Of a DNA stretch of 64,000 nt, positions 29,364 to 37,171 are shown piece by piece (positions within the stretch are counted from its first letter, which is position 1; each line of letters begins with the position of its first letter). Position numbers and translations under genes: made by a program. Source of the stretch: Candidatus Cloacimonas acidaminovorans str. Evry. Lineage in GTDB: Bacteria > Cloacimonadota > Cloacimonadia > Cloacimonadales > Cloacimonadaceae. The stretch is taken from contig NC_020449.1 in assembly GCF_000146065.2 (NCBI RefSeq), positions 496,001-560,000 of the forward strand. Reading direction: 5' to 3'. Under the pieces are notes generated by a model. It saw only the letters and a list, made by a program, of their open reading frames with translations. It ran no database searches and was not told the origin of the DNA.

Positions 29364-30548
29364 TTATTCTATTATTTTAGAGACAACACCGCTACCGATT
29401 GTATGACCACCTTCGCGGATAGCGAAACGCAGACCTTGTTCCATAGCGATAGGAGTTATGAGTTCCGCCTGGATTTCTACATTGTCACCAGGCATAACCA
29501 TTTTCACTCCTTCGGGAAGATATAAGCTTCCGGTAACATCCGTAGTGCGAAAATAAAATTGAGGACGATACCCACTTTGGAAGGGCTTATGTCGTCCACC
29601 TTCTTCCTCAGTTAATACATAGGTCTGACCTATGAATTTAGTATGAGGAGTAATGGATTTGGGTTTTGCCAGCACCATTCCACGCACTACATCTTTTTTG
29701 CCGAATCCACGTAAAAGAACACCAATATTATCTCCGGCTTGTGCTTCGTCAAGAAGTTTACGGAACATTTCCACGCCCGTGCAGGTTGTTTCCACTGTTT
29801 CTCTAATTCCAACGCGTTCAACTTTATCACCAACTTTAATAACACCTCTTTCTACACGTCCTGTGGCAACAGTTCCCCGACCCGGAATACTGAAAACATC
29901 TTCCACAGGCATCAGGAAGGGCTTATCAATTGGACGTTCGGGAAGCGGAATATAGCTATCTACCGCATCCAGAAGAGCTTGAATTTGTTTTTCAGATTCG
30001 GGATCTCCATTGAGTGCCTTAAGAGCAGAACCGCGAATTACGGGAACTTCATCACCCGGAAATTCATACTTATCAAGCAATTCACGAACTTCCATTTCCA
30101 CCAGATCAAGCAATTCAGGGTCGTCAACCAGGTCGCATTTGTTCATAAATACAACTATTGCCGGAACACCAACCTGACGAGCAAGCAAAATATGCTCGCG
30201 GGTTTGTGGCATAGGTCCATCATCAGCACTCACAACCAAAATGGCACCATCCATTTGAGCTGCACCAGTTATCATATTTTTAATGTAGTCAGCATGACCA
30301 GGACAGTCAATATGAGCGTAATGACGTTTTTCTGTTTCATATTCTACATGGGCTGTAGCAATAGTTATTCCGCGGGCTTTTTCTTCCGGAGCATTATCAA
30401 TACTATCAAAAGTACGGAATTTGGCTCCGCCTTTTTTACTCAGATACAAAGTAATCGCTGCAGTTAGCGTTGTTTTTCCATGGTCAATATGACCAATTGT
30501 TCCCACATTCAGATGTGGTTTAGTTCTAACATATTTCTCTTTTGCCAT
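29364..30548 (-). CDS. tuf: Elongation factor Tu
   Basis: EF-Tu delivers aminoacyl-tRNA to the ribosome. The 394-residue product shows G1 GHIDHGKTT, the G2 region [15 protein letters not shown]3 DCPGHADY, G4 NKCDLVD and the C-terminal barrels, ending GVVSKIIE. The ATG at 30548 has CAGGAGG eight bases upstream; the reading frame is open further upstream but without support. It is located after four tRNA genes, and this arrangement matches the E. coli tufB operon. Confidence 0.98.
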   Translation of the reverse strand: MAKEKYVRTKPHLNVGTIGHIDHGKTTLTAAITLYLSKKGGAKFRTFDSIDNAPEEKARGITIATAHVEYETEKRHYAHIDCPGHADYIKNMITGAAQMDGAILVVSADDGPMPQTREHILLARQVGVPAIVVFMNKCDLVDDPELLDLVEMEVRELLDKYEFPGDEVPVIRGSALKALNGDPESEKQIQALLDAVDSYIPLPERPIDKPFLMPVEDVFSIPGRGTVATGRVERGVIKVGDKVERVGIRETVETTCTGVEMFRKLLDEAQAGDNIGVLLRGFGKKDVVRGMVLAKPKSITPHTKFIGQTYVLTEEEGGRHKPFQSGYRPQFYFRTTDVTGSLYLPEGVKMVMPGDNVEIQAELITPIAMEQGLRFAIREGGHTIGSGVVSKIIE

Positions 30549-30680
30549 TGTTCCTCCTGGACTTGAATCACACAAGCCCGTCTCGTTTTCTTAATTTATT
30601 AAAAAATATACACCTTCAGGTATATATTCCTCTTAATATCATAGATGTTGAAATTAAAAACATCTCTTTAACTTCAAAAG

Positions 30681-30756
30681 TGGAGCTCAAGACCGGACTT
30701 GAACCGGTGACCTCCTCCTTACCAAGGAGGTGCTCTACCAACTGAGCTACTTGAGC
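30681..30756 (-). tRNA. tRNA-Thr (anticodon GGT)
   Basis: 76 nt with encoded CCA; acceptor GCTCAAG/CTTGAGC, anticodon loop TTGGTAA. It is the nearest tRNA to tuf. Confidence 0.96.
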
Positions 30757-30779
30757 TTTTACTTCAATTAAAAAAATTT

Positions 30780-30856
30780 TGGAGCGGGAAACGGGGTTCG
30801 AACCCGCGACCCTCAGCTTGGAAGGCTGATGCTCTAGCCAACTGAGCTACTCCCGC
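30780..30856 (-). tRNA. tRNA-Gly (anticodon TCC)
   Basis: 77 nt with encoded CCA; acceptor GCGGGAG/TTCCCGC with one G-T pair, anticodon loop CTTCCAA. Confidence 0.96.
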
Positions 30857-30882
30857 TTTTCTTTTTTATATCTAAAATCTAC

Positions 30883-30968
30883 TGGTGGAGAGGGGAGGAT
30901 TCGAACCTCCGAAGTCATCTGACAGCAGATTTACAGTCTGATCCCTTTGACCACTCGGGAACCTCTCC
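30883..30968 (-). tRNA. tRNA-Tyr (anticodon GTA)
   Basis: 86 nt class II tRNA with a long variable arm; acceptor GGAGAGG/CCTCTCC, anticodon loop CTGTAAA, encoded CCA. Confidence 0.96.
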
Positions 30969-30982
30969 ACGACTATAATTTC

Positions 30983-31057
30983 TGGAGCCGATGAAGGGAA
31001 TTGAACCCCCAACCTATTGATTACAAATCAATTGCTCTACCTTTGAGCTACATCGGC
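30983..31057 (-). tRNA. tRNA-Thr (anticodon TGT)
   Basis: 75 nt with encoded CCA; acceptor GCCGATG/CATCGGC, anticodon loop TTTGTAA. It is the first gene of the tRNA-tuf-sec-rpl-rpo transcription unit. Confidence 0.96.
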
Positions 31058-31070
31058 AGCAAGTTTTGTC

Positions 31071-31099
31071 ATCAAGTTTTAACACCCTTTTTTTGTCAA
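31071..31099 (-). promoter_or_regulatory. Promoter of the tRNA-tuf-rpo supercluster
   Basis: TTGACA at 31099-31094, then 17 bases, then CTTGAT at 31076-31071. The predicted start is about seven bases before the first tRNA. The -35 is perfect, the -10 is weak. Confidence 0.5.
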
Positions 31100-31232
31100 C
31101 TGCTTTTTTGTATCACTCTATATTCTTATTGTCTTTCATACTTGGCGCTAACAAATTTTGCCCTCTGTTTCTGTCAACACTTTTAACCTTGTATATGGTT
31201 AATAGCTATTAGGGTTGAAGTATTTGAAGAAA

Positions 31233-31865
31233 TTAGTAGTTTTTATAAACGGGGATAAAAAGCTCTGTGTTAAAAAAAGTAGAAAAATCAATCACAGAAA
31301 CACCAACAATTTTACGCATTTCAAAGAAATCCGGTTCACCCTGTTCCTGATAAACATAGCGCAAAAGTTCCGAACAATACAATTTGGAAGAGTCATTGAG
31401 ATCAAAATCGTTATCAAAAGGGATTTTTTGTTTTAAAAGTGCGAGGCATCTTTCTTTCATTGAATCAGAATTAAGTTTTTTATGATAACGAATAATGCAA
31501 ATACGATTTTGTTTTGCATCAAGCACAAATTTTTCCAATGTGTTGATGCGTATGCCATCTATGTCGGAAAGAGATTTGGAAATAGTATGAATTACCTGAT
31601 ATTGACCATCAATCTTAAAAATAAAACCGCAATGAGACATACCCTCAGAAGCGGGAAAATTTCTGGCAATAAGTTCTGAGAATATGCTGTTCCCTCTTCT
31701 GAGAATTACATCTCCATCCTTCAATTGGAGCGAGGATAGCTGAGGAAATTCACACTTCTCATTCAAGGATAAATTGGCAGTCCGACTTGAAGAAATTGCC
31801 GAACTGCCAGTTAATAAAATTATCAGTGATGTAAGACCTAATAGGGTAAGGTCTCTGAAGGACAT
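31233..31865 (-). CDS. YiiX-like permuted papain-fold (NlpC/P60-related) envelope enzyme
   Basis: A 210-residue protein with an N-terminal hydrophobic segment (LTLLGLTSLIILLTGSSAI) suggesting export. After it comes LKDGDVILRRG, the start of YaeF/YiiX permuted NlpC/P60 domains, then MSHCGFIFKIDGQYQVIH with the catalytic-type His, and SKLYCSELLRYVYQ with the Cys. This family hydrolyses amide or thioester bonds, often in cell wall or lipid substrates; the substrate here is unknown. Its ATG overlaps the previous stop codon by one base (TAATG), so it is coupled to the lipoprotein gene. Confidence 0.8.
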   Translation of the reverse strand: MSFRDLTLLGLTSLIILLTGSSAISSSRTANLSLNEKCEFPQLSSLQLKDGDVILRRGNSIFSELIARNFPASEGMSHCGFIFKIDGQYQVIHTISKSLSDIDGIRINTLEKFVLDAKQNRICIIRYHKKLNSDSMKERCLALLKQKIPFDNDFDLNDSSKLYCSELLRYVYQEQGEPDFFEMRKIVGVSVIDFSTFFNTELFIPVYKNY

Positions 31866-32203
31866 TATTTTCCTTTAATTTCTACCAACCATTTACTGCC
31901 TTGTTTTACCAGATTCAGATCAAATTCATCTTGTTTTCCATCTTCAGTAGTATATTTTACATTGACGGTAGCACTGTCTCCAGTTACCTTGGTTTCACCT
32001 AAGGTTGCATCTTTAACCTTAAACATAGAGAACATGCCAATCATCTCTTTGCTTTCTGGAGTGGAGAGCTTTACCATCGTTTTCATATCTTGGCTCTTCC
32101 ATGCAGAAACAAACTTTTTGGCAACGCTTTCGGGACCTTTTGCACAGCCCGCAAGGATAAAAATAAGGGCAAGGGCGATGATTACAATCAGTAATTTTTT
32201 CAT
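31865..32203 (-). CDS. Small DUF4878-like lipoprotein
   Basis: 112 residues with a lipoprotein signal (LIFILAGC, Cys near residue 20). The mature part (SVAKKFVSAWKSQDMKTMVK, later SATVNVKYTTEDGKQDEF) resembles the NTF2-like DUF4878 fold found in many small lipoproteins. No enzyme motif is visible. It is the first gene of a two-gene unit with the YiiX-like enzyme and may act with it in the envelope. Confidence 0.75.
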   Translation of the reverse strand: MKKLLIVIIALALIFILAGCAKGPESVAKKFVSAWKSQDMKTMVKLSTPESKEMIGMFSMFKVKDATLGETKVTGDSATVNVKYTTEDGKQDEFDLNLVKQGSKWLVEIKGK

Positions 32204-32233
32204 TGTTACTCCTTAACAATTTTTTATTATTTA

Positions 32234-32262
32234 CTTTATTTTTAATATTCCTGTCTTGTCAA
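32234..32262 (-). promoter_or_regulatory. Candidate promoter of the lipoprotein/YiiX pair
   Basis: TTGACA at 32262-32257, 17 bases, ATAAAG at 32239-32234. The -35 is perfect and the distance to the coding start is suitable; the -10 is weak. Confidence 0.45.
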
Positions 32263-32742
32263 GTATTTTTTTAATATATGATTTTTCTCCTACATTAATT
32301 ACCTCCTGTTTATTTATAACCCCGTTTAATTAATCCAAAGAAAATAGTATTCTCAATTAGCAGTTATAGTTAGACCTTAAGTTTGCCCAATATAGATTCG
32401 GAAAAAATAAAGAATAAAGTATCTTTTGCGAACTCTGTTATAAAAGCAAGGAAGTATATTGATACCCAATTTCATATTAATCTACTCATTTTTGAATAAG
32501 TTAACTTACATATTTTAGAAGAGATTCTATTTTGCAGTAAAACTATTTTCAACTTTTGCAATTTGCAAAACTGCTGTTTATTTGATATCCTCGTTTTGTT
32601 ATAAAGCATCCATAGCCATATCTGCACAAAGTATAAATCATTTTAAATATTTCAGTATCATTAGATTTTCAAAGTAGATATTTAAAAAAATGGTCTTAAC
32701 TGATATAACATATAATGACTGGGGGGTTTATAAAAAAATGTA
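32263..32742. other. AT-rich gap between core and accessory DNA
   Basis: Roughly 480 bases of very AT-rich sequence with no gene, RNA or clear repeat. It marks the change from conserved host genes to accessory genes. Confidence 0.5.
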
Positions 32743-32771
32743 TTGACTTCAATTTATCCTTTTTTTAAATG
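32743..32771 (+). promoter_or_regulatory. Candidate promoter of the type II R-M pair
   Basis: TTGACT at 32743-32748, 17 bases, TAAATG at 32766-32771, about 33 bases before the methyltransferase ATG. Moderate match only. Confidence 0.35.
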
Positions 32772-32803
32772 GAATTATTATATTTCATATAGGTTGATTA
32801 AAT

Positions 32804-33706
32804 ATGGCTAACTCAAATAACGATACTCTCAAGGAAGAGCTTAAAAAAAACAGATATACCAGATTATGTAATTGTCCATCCAGTCATATAAATTGTATGA
32901 CGGCAAAAGAATGGCTAACATCTCAATTAGGTGTATGGCAATTCATATATGAAAAAAGGGATATTAGAGATAAAAACATTCATCCTGCCACCTTTCCTAT
33001 AAGTTTAGCAAAGAAAGTTATTAGTTTATTTTCCCATGAGGGTGAGCTTGTTGTTGATCCCTTTGTAGGTAGTGGAACAACTTTAGTATCAGCCCAGGAT
33101 TTAAACAGAAATTGTGTAGGATTTGACTTGAAGAAAGAATATATTGAATTATGTCACAATAGATTAATTCAGCAGAATGCTTTCAATAGCTGTAAGCAAA
33201 TTCCCATAGAAGATGATGCCAGAAATATTAATCAATATCTTTCCGATCAATCAATAACGCTTATCTTAACTTCTCCACCATATTCTAATTTATTGAACAG
33301 GGAACGCAAGAACAAATCAAGAAGAGACAGGGATAATGGTCAGTTGAATAAAATTGAACAATATTCCCAAGATGAAAGAGACCTTGGAACTTACTCAGTG
33401 GAAAAATGGACTTTGGCTATTGGAGATATTTTTGAAAATCTATTACCATCGTTGAAATATAAGGGACATTGTGTTATTAATGTACCCGATTTCTGGTGGG
33501 AAAATAAAAGAATAACTTTACATATATCCTTAACCGAAGAACTTAGGAAAAGAGGTTTTGAGCTCCGAAATATTATTATTTGGGATAGGACCAATATCGT
33601 TAATAATATAGGTATTTTTGGATGGCCCAGTAATTATATCACGATGGGAACAACTTTTGAATATTTGCTTGATTTTTGGAAACCTCCAAGTAATAGAGAA
33701 AAATAA
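32804..33706 (+). CDS. Site-specific DNA methyltransferase (N4-cytosine/N6-adenine type)
   Basis: A 300-residue modification enzyme. The SAM-binding motif DPFVGSGTTLVSA is at about residues 86-98 and the catalytic motif TSPPYS at about 157-162. SPPY, rather than DPPY or NPPY, is typical of N4-cytosine methylases. The motif order (SAM site before catalytic site) differs from the classic beta arrangement in which SPPY comes first, so this looks like a permuted member. It is directly followed by an MvaI/BcnI-like endonuclease. The likely target is a CC-N-GG-type site as in that family, which is inference from the partner. Confidence 0.88.
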   Translation: MANSNNDTLKEELKKNRYTRLCNCPSSHINCMTAKEWLTSQLGVWQFIYEKRDIRDKNIHPATFPISLAKKVISLFSHEGELVVDPFVGSGTTLVSAQDLNRNCVGFDLKKEYIELCHNRLIQQNAFNSCKQIPIEDDARNINQYLSDQSITLILTSPPYSNLLNRERKNKSRRDRDNGQLNKIEQYSQDERDLGTYSVEKWTLAIGDIFENLLPSLKYKGHCVINVPDFWWENKRITLHISLTEELRKRGFELRNIIIWDRTNIVNNIGIFGWPSNYITMGTTFEYLLDFWKPPSNREK

Positions 33707-33716
33707 GGATGATTTT

Positions 33717-34499
33717 ATGGTGGTGGTTACAAAAGACGATTTGATCAAAAAGTTAAGAGACATTAGAAATTTGGGTTGGATTGAAAATCTGAGAGTTGGA
33801 AATGCCGGCTCAATAGGTAATATGTTGGAAGATTTATTGGGAATAAAAGAAAATAACTTGGCTATTGCCAATGCCGGGGAATGGGAACTTAAAACTAAAA
33901 GAAAGAATTCTTCTTCTTTAACCACATTGCTTCATAATGAACCTTCACCAAGGAAAGCAGGTATTGTAGCTAACTTATTATTACCCTTTTATGGGTGGCA
34001 ACATCAAGAAGCAGGACATAAATATCCAAATTCGGAATTAAGTTTCAGGCAGACAATCTGTTGTAAAAGGTTTAGTGATAGAGGATTCACTGTGGAACTG
34101 GATAGAGAAAATGAAAAGATTATTATTAGATTTGATGCTTCTAAAATTGACCCGAAACATAATGACTGGCTTAAAAAGGTTGACCAAAGAATAGGTCTTG
34201 GTAACCTGAATCCGGAACCTTATTGGGGCTTTAGAGATTTATCTGCGCATATTGGTTCTAAACTAACCAATTGCTTTTTTATTTTGGTAGATGTAAAGAA
34301 AGAGAATGGAAAGGAGTATCTTCAATATAATGATATAAAAATGTTGAGTAATTTTTCTATGAACAAGTTTATAGACACTTTTGAAGATAACCTCATTTAT
34401 ATTGATTTTGATGCAAGAACAGGGCATAATCACGGTACTAAATTTAGAATCAGGGAAACTAATCTACCCTTGCTGTATGATAATGTTACTCAGATATAG
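33717..34499 (+). CDS. MvaI/BcnI-family type II restriction endonuclease
   Basis: A 260-residue protein starting MVVVTKDDLIKKL. The stretch GNAGSIGNMLEDLLGIKENN followed by GEWELKTKRK is characteristic of MvaI/BcnI enzymes, with Glu and Lys of the nuclease core in ELKTKR. Known members cut CC[W/S]GG as monomers. The ATG at 33717 follows AAGGATGA and lies 10 bases beyond the methylase stop; a longer frame overlapping that gene has no ribosome site. The pair forms a complete type II restriction-modification system next to the prophage edge. Confidence 0.85.
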   Translation: MVVVTKDDLIKKLRDIRNLGWIENLRVGNAGSIGNMLEDLLGIKENNLAIANAGEWELKTKRKNSSSLTTLLHNEPSPRKAGIVANLLLPFYGWQHQEAGHKYPNSELSFRQTICCKRFSDRGFTVELDRENEKIIIRFDASKIDPKHNDWLKKVDQRIGLGNLNPEPYWGFRDLSAHIGSKLTNCFFILVDVKKENGKEYLQYNDIKMLSNFSMNKFIDTFEDNLIYIDFDARTGHNHGTKFRIRETNLPLLYDNVTQI

Positions 34500-34698
34500 A
34501 ATAATTATGTCTCTAAAACAAGTAATGCAGTTGAAAAAAATGGATTTGCATATTCTTTGTTTACCATGAAAAGATAAGGGAAAAGAAGAGTAATCAATCA
34601 TCTGCTGAACTGGATTCCGGAAATTAAATAAATGAGTTCCTATTTATTTATTAATTATAAGAATATTAATATATTAAAATATAAAAGGGGTATGTAAA

Positions 34699-35256
34699 AT
34701 GGATTTATCTATTACTTTAAAAGTGGATATATCTGAATCTGAAAAAGATTTATTAATTAAGTATTTGAATATACATGATGAAAAATTTAATGAATCACTT
34801 TCAAAGTTAGCAATTCCTGCAATCAAGGAATATATTATAATGTTTACAGGTAATCCTATGTTTTCAAAAGCAGACGAAATTAAGCAACTAAGACTTTTCT
34901 TGATTATTTGCCATGTTTTTGAAGAAGGATTACCAACGGTTCAACAGATATCTTCTATGTTTCATATTACAGACAAAGCATCGAATACTCTTTTAAAAAA
35001 TGTTCTATCAAAATATAGTAAAGATTTAGAAATTAGATTATCTCAGTATATTAGAAAAATCTTAGAAAGTTCTAATAAAAGAGACGATAAAATGATTATG
35101 ATTTGTACATCTCCAGAAATTATGGATAGGATGAATCAAAAATTAAGCATAGAAGCTCCTACACTAAAAAAAGTTAGTAGAGTAAAAAGATCTGTAGGGG
35201 AAATTGAATGCAGTATAGATACATATATTAAACTTAAAGAACTATTTACTGATTAA
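34699..35256 (+). CDS. Unknown protein, possible helix-turn-helix
   Basis: I do not recognise this 185-residue protein. It is Lys/Ile-rich and largely helical, with a candidate winged-helix segment at residues about 70-115 (GLPTVQQISSMFHITDKASN, then TLLKNVL), so it may bind nucleic acid. The start follows AAAAGGGG. A membrane protein gene begins three bases after its stop, so the two are probably one unit. Base composition is strongly AT-rich, unlike the prophage to the right. Confidence 0.6.
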   Translation: MDLSITLKVDISESEKDLLIKYLNIHDEKFNESLSKLAIPAIKEYIIMFTGNPMFSKADEIKQLRLFLIICHVFEEGLPTVQQISSMFHITDKASNTLLKNVLSKYSKDLEIRLSQYIRKILESSNKRDDKMIMICTSPEIMDRMNQKLSIEAPTLKKVSRVKRSVGEIECSIDTYIKLKELFTD

Positions 35257-35259
35257 ATA

Positions 35260-35625
35260 ATGGAAAACAACAATATTGAATTATTATCACTTTTATTAGT
35301 AGTATTAGTATTCTTATTGGATAAAATACAACAAGAATTATCAAAATTCATAGTAAAAGATACTCCTTCAAAAGACGAATCTTATGAATACAAAAAATAT
35401 CATTTTAAAAAGATTTCTATTATAGTTAAAATGTTGGCTAGCATATTATTTGAAATAGCAATAATAATTGTTTATTGGCACATTATAATAGATACAGTTC
35501 TAAATTATCAGATTAGTTTTATACATCCAGAAGTAAATCGCAGCTTATCCATTTTATTATATGCTGCTTTAATTGGGTTATGTATTTATTCTATAAACTT
35601 ATTTATACAAATTTTACATAAATAA
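35260..35625 (+). CDS. Unknown small membrane protein
   Basis: A 121-residue protein with about three hydrophobic segments: near 8-20 (LLSLLLVVLVFLL), 57-80 (MLASILFEIAIIIVYWHIII) and 97-117 (ILLYAALIGLCIYSINLFI). A charged loop lies after the first. No family is recognised. It is tightly linked to the 34699-35256 gene; a regulator-membrane effector pair is one possibility, but nothing in the sequence proves it. Confidence 0.6.
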   Translation: MENNNIELLSLLLVVLVFLLDKIQQELSKFIVKDTPSKDESYEYKKYHFKKISIIVKMLASILFEIAIIIVYWHIIIDTVLNYQISFIHPEVNRSLSILLYAALIGLCIYSINLFIQILHK

Positions 35626-36026
35626 AATGAGAAAAGTCACATTAGTGAGAGTTAAGTCCCAAATGTTGGTGTAAATTCCAACTCTTTATTTATCAGGTTC
35701 TTTGAGGACATTCTAACTATCCTCGTTACTCACAATCTATATAAGGCCAAACAATCAATTACATTCTTTTCATTTTGTCAATCCTAGCCCAAGTTTCGCA
35801 TTCCCATATTTTTTCACCGGAGCATTATTTTCATTTGATGCAGGTTAATACATTCTGATATTTCCTATTTTCCTTGCTTAAAGCTATCAATCTATCGTTT
35901 AACATACCTTAATCAAGCGTTAATTATTAACGCTTGATTAAGGCCAAATTAACACTTGATTTATGCTGTCAAGTAAGGGCAAAAAGAGATATAAATTCTC
36001 ACCCAAATTTTCAAATCGATATCACT
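35626..36026. other. AT-rich gap at the left border of the prophage
   Basis: About 400 bases without a gene. It contains the long palindrome at 35907-35943 and ends where the first copy of the prophage 13-bp motif begins. Confidence 0.5.
35907..35943. repeat. Perfect 18-bp inverted repeat
   Basis: CCTTAATCAAGCGTTAAT, one T, then its exact complement. There is no T tract beside it, so a simple terminator is not certain. It could be a bidirectional terminator for the membrane-protein gene, a protein-binding palindrome, or a feature of the insertion target. Confidence 0.7.
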
Positions 36027-36099
36027 TGTCACAGAGGTCTTAACTGTTTATAGGGTGGAGAGATAGATAGGACTGGCTTTAGACTGTGTCACAGTGGTC
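36027..36099. other. Candidate left end of the Mu-like prophage: two transposase-type sites
   Basis: TGTCACAGAGGTC at 36027-36039 and TGTCACAGTGGTC at 36087-36099 are the same motif 60 bp apart in the same orientation. They lie between the repressor gene and AT-rich host DNA, where Mu carries its transposase end sites. Many DDE elements start with TGT, so 36027 may be the terminus itself. The 10-mer TCGATATCAC also occurs on both sides (36016 and 36120), and TTTGGACGTTT is duplicated at 36100-36120. The right end is outside the window, so this is unproven. Confidence 0.5.
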
Positions 36100-36199
36100 T
36101 TTGGACGTTTTTGGACGTTTCGATATCACGATTCCTTCAATTTTGCCCTCAATTTAAGGTATTTTCAGAACATCAAATTTTTTGAAATAGTTTACAAAT

Positions 36200-36928
36200 T
36201 TAATAGAGCCGTAACTGAAGTGCTAGGGGGCCGATCATCGTTAACCACTGACTCTGATCAGCGTCTATAAACTCGATCCGGTAGTCTTTATTGAGAGGTT
36301 GGAGGGCAACTCCCCTGCGGGCCTCATCATACTGTATCCTTTTCAGAGTAATGCCTGTCTCGTATCTGACAGCACAGATTTTCCCGTCCAAACCATCCCA
36401 GGTGATCTGCTTTTTGATGAGGACAATATCCCCGTGCAGGATCTGCGGCTCCATGCTTTGTCCATTGATTCGGAAGGCCACGTAGTTATCCGTACCGAAG
36501 GGAATATAGCGAGTGGGGACTTCGACTGATTCCGCCGGCTCCATATCCTCGGGAACTTCCATGGGTGATCCAGCGGATATTTCCGCTACGATCGGGAAGA
36601 TTGAGGTACGCACGTAAGTGGTATCAAAATCATTCACTAAGACCGGTTTACCATCCACAATCTGGACTTTCTTGGTAGTCCTGACGTCATCTCCAAGCTC
36701 CCAGGGAGCCAGGATGAACATACTGCCTTCGCCTCTTAACAGCCAGTTCACATTCACTCCGGCATCGATCAATCTGGCCAAGAATTGAGGGTCGGGAAAC
36801 CGCTCATTGTTCTTGTAGCGGTCCAGAGAATTGGCAGAGATGCCAAACTTTTCGGTAAACTGGTACTGCTTCAATTTCATTGCTTTAATCAGCATTCCCA
36901 GCCTGCTGCCGATATCGTTAGTGTCCAT
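36200..36928 (-). CDS. Phage repressor, LexA/CI-like with S24 peptidase domain
   Basis: A 242-residue lysogeny repressor. An N-terminal helix-turn-helix (GMLIKAMKLKQYQFTEKFGI) is followed by a C-terminal S24 domain. The autocleavage site Ala-Gly is in EISAGSPM, the catalytic Ser in NGQSMEPQILHGDIV, and a Lys candidate in ITLKRI. Such repressors cut themselves when RecA is activated, so the prophage is probably SOS-inducible. The ATG at 36928 has TTAGGAGG upstream; the frame extends further but would overlap the promoter/operator. It is transcribed away from the transposase operon, as Mu c is. Confidence 0.92.
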   Translation of the reverse strand: MDTNDIGSRLGMLIKAMKLKQYQFTEKFGISANSLDRYKNNERFPDPQFLARLIDAGVNVNWLLRGEGSMFILAPWELGDDVRTTKKVQIVDGKPVLVNDFDTTYVRTSIFPIVAEISAGSPMEVPEDMEPAESVEVPTRYIPFGTDNYVAFRINGQSMEPQILHGDIVLIKKQITWDGLDGKICAVRYETGITLKRIQYDEARRGVALQPLNKDYRIEFIDADQSQWLTMIGPLALQLRLY

Positions 36929-36991
36929 TATTCCTCCTAAAAGGTCATTTTCTGCTTGACCTTTTGCCGTATGGGTAAGATTATGCATCCG

Positions 36992-37034
36992 TAGACAAGA
37001 TAAATTGTCTAATCTTTTTGTCAATGCTTATTTA
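36992..37034. promoter_or_regulatory. Divergent promoters and palindromic operator of the lysogeny switch
   Basis: TAGACAA-GATAAA-TTGTCTA (36992-37011) is a perfect 7-bp inverted repeat. On the minus strand it overlaps a promoter TTGACA (37024-37019), 16 bases, TATCTT (37002-36997) for the repressor. On the plus strand TTGTCT (37005-37010) with TATTTA (37029-37034) at 18 bases could serve the early operon. Repressor bound at the palindrome would block both. The repressor-operator match is inference. Confidence 0.55.
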
Positions 37035-37171
37035 TATAGTTGTGCTTCGGTGGCGGATTTTTCCGCTCGTATCAGATAGTTTTCATTAGTCGCTGGAAAG
37101 CGCAGAAAGGACTTCCCAAGTTATTGCGATGCAGTTATATAGCACCCAACAATAACTAAGGGGAGGCGCTT

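Noticed and set aside
29739-30467. A 242-codon plus-strand frame opposite tuf
   Set aside because: Complete shadow of the EF-Tu gene, with His/Asn/Phe-rich composition and no ribosome site.
34500-34698. A short gene after the MvaI-like endonuclease
   Set aside because: Only a frame of about 20 codons follows, without a ribosome site or resemblance to a known protein.
34699-35625. Toxin-antitoxin module
   Set aside because: Gene sizes and sequences match no known toxin or antitoxin; layout alone is not enough.
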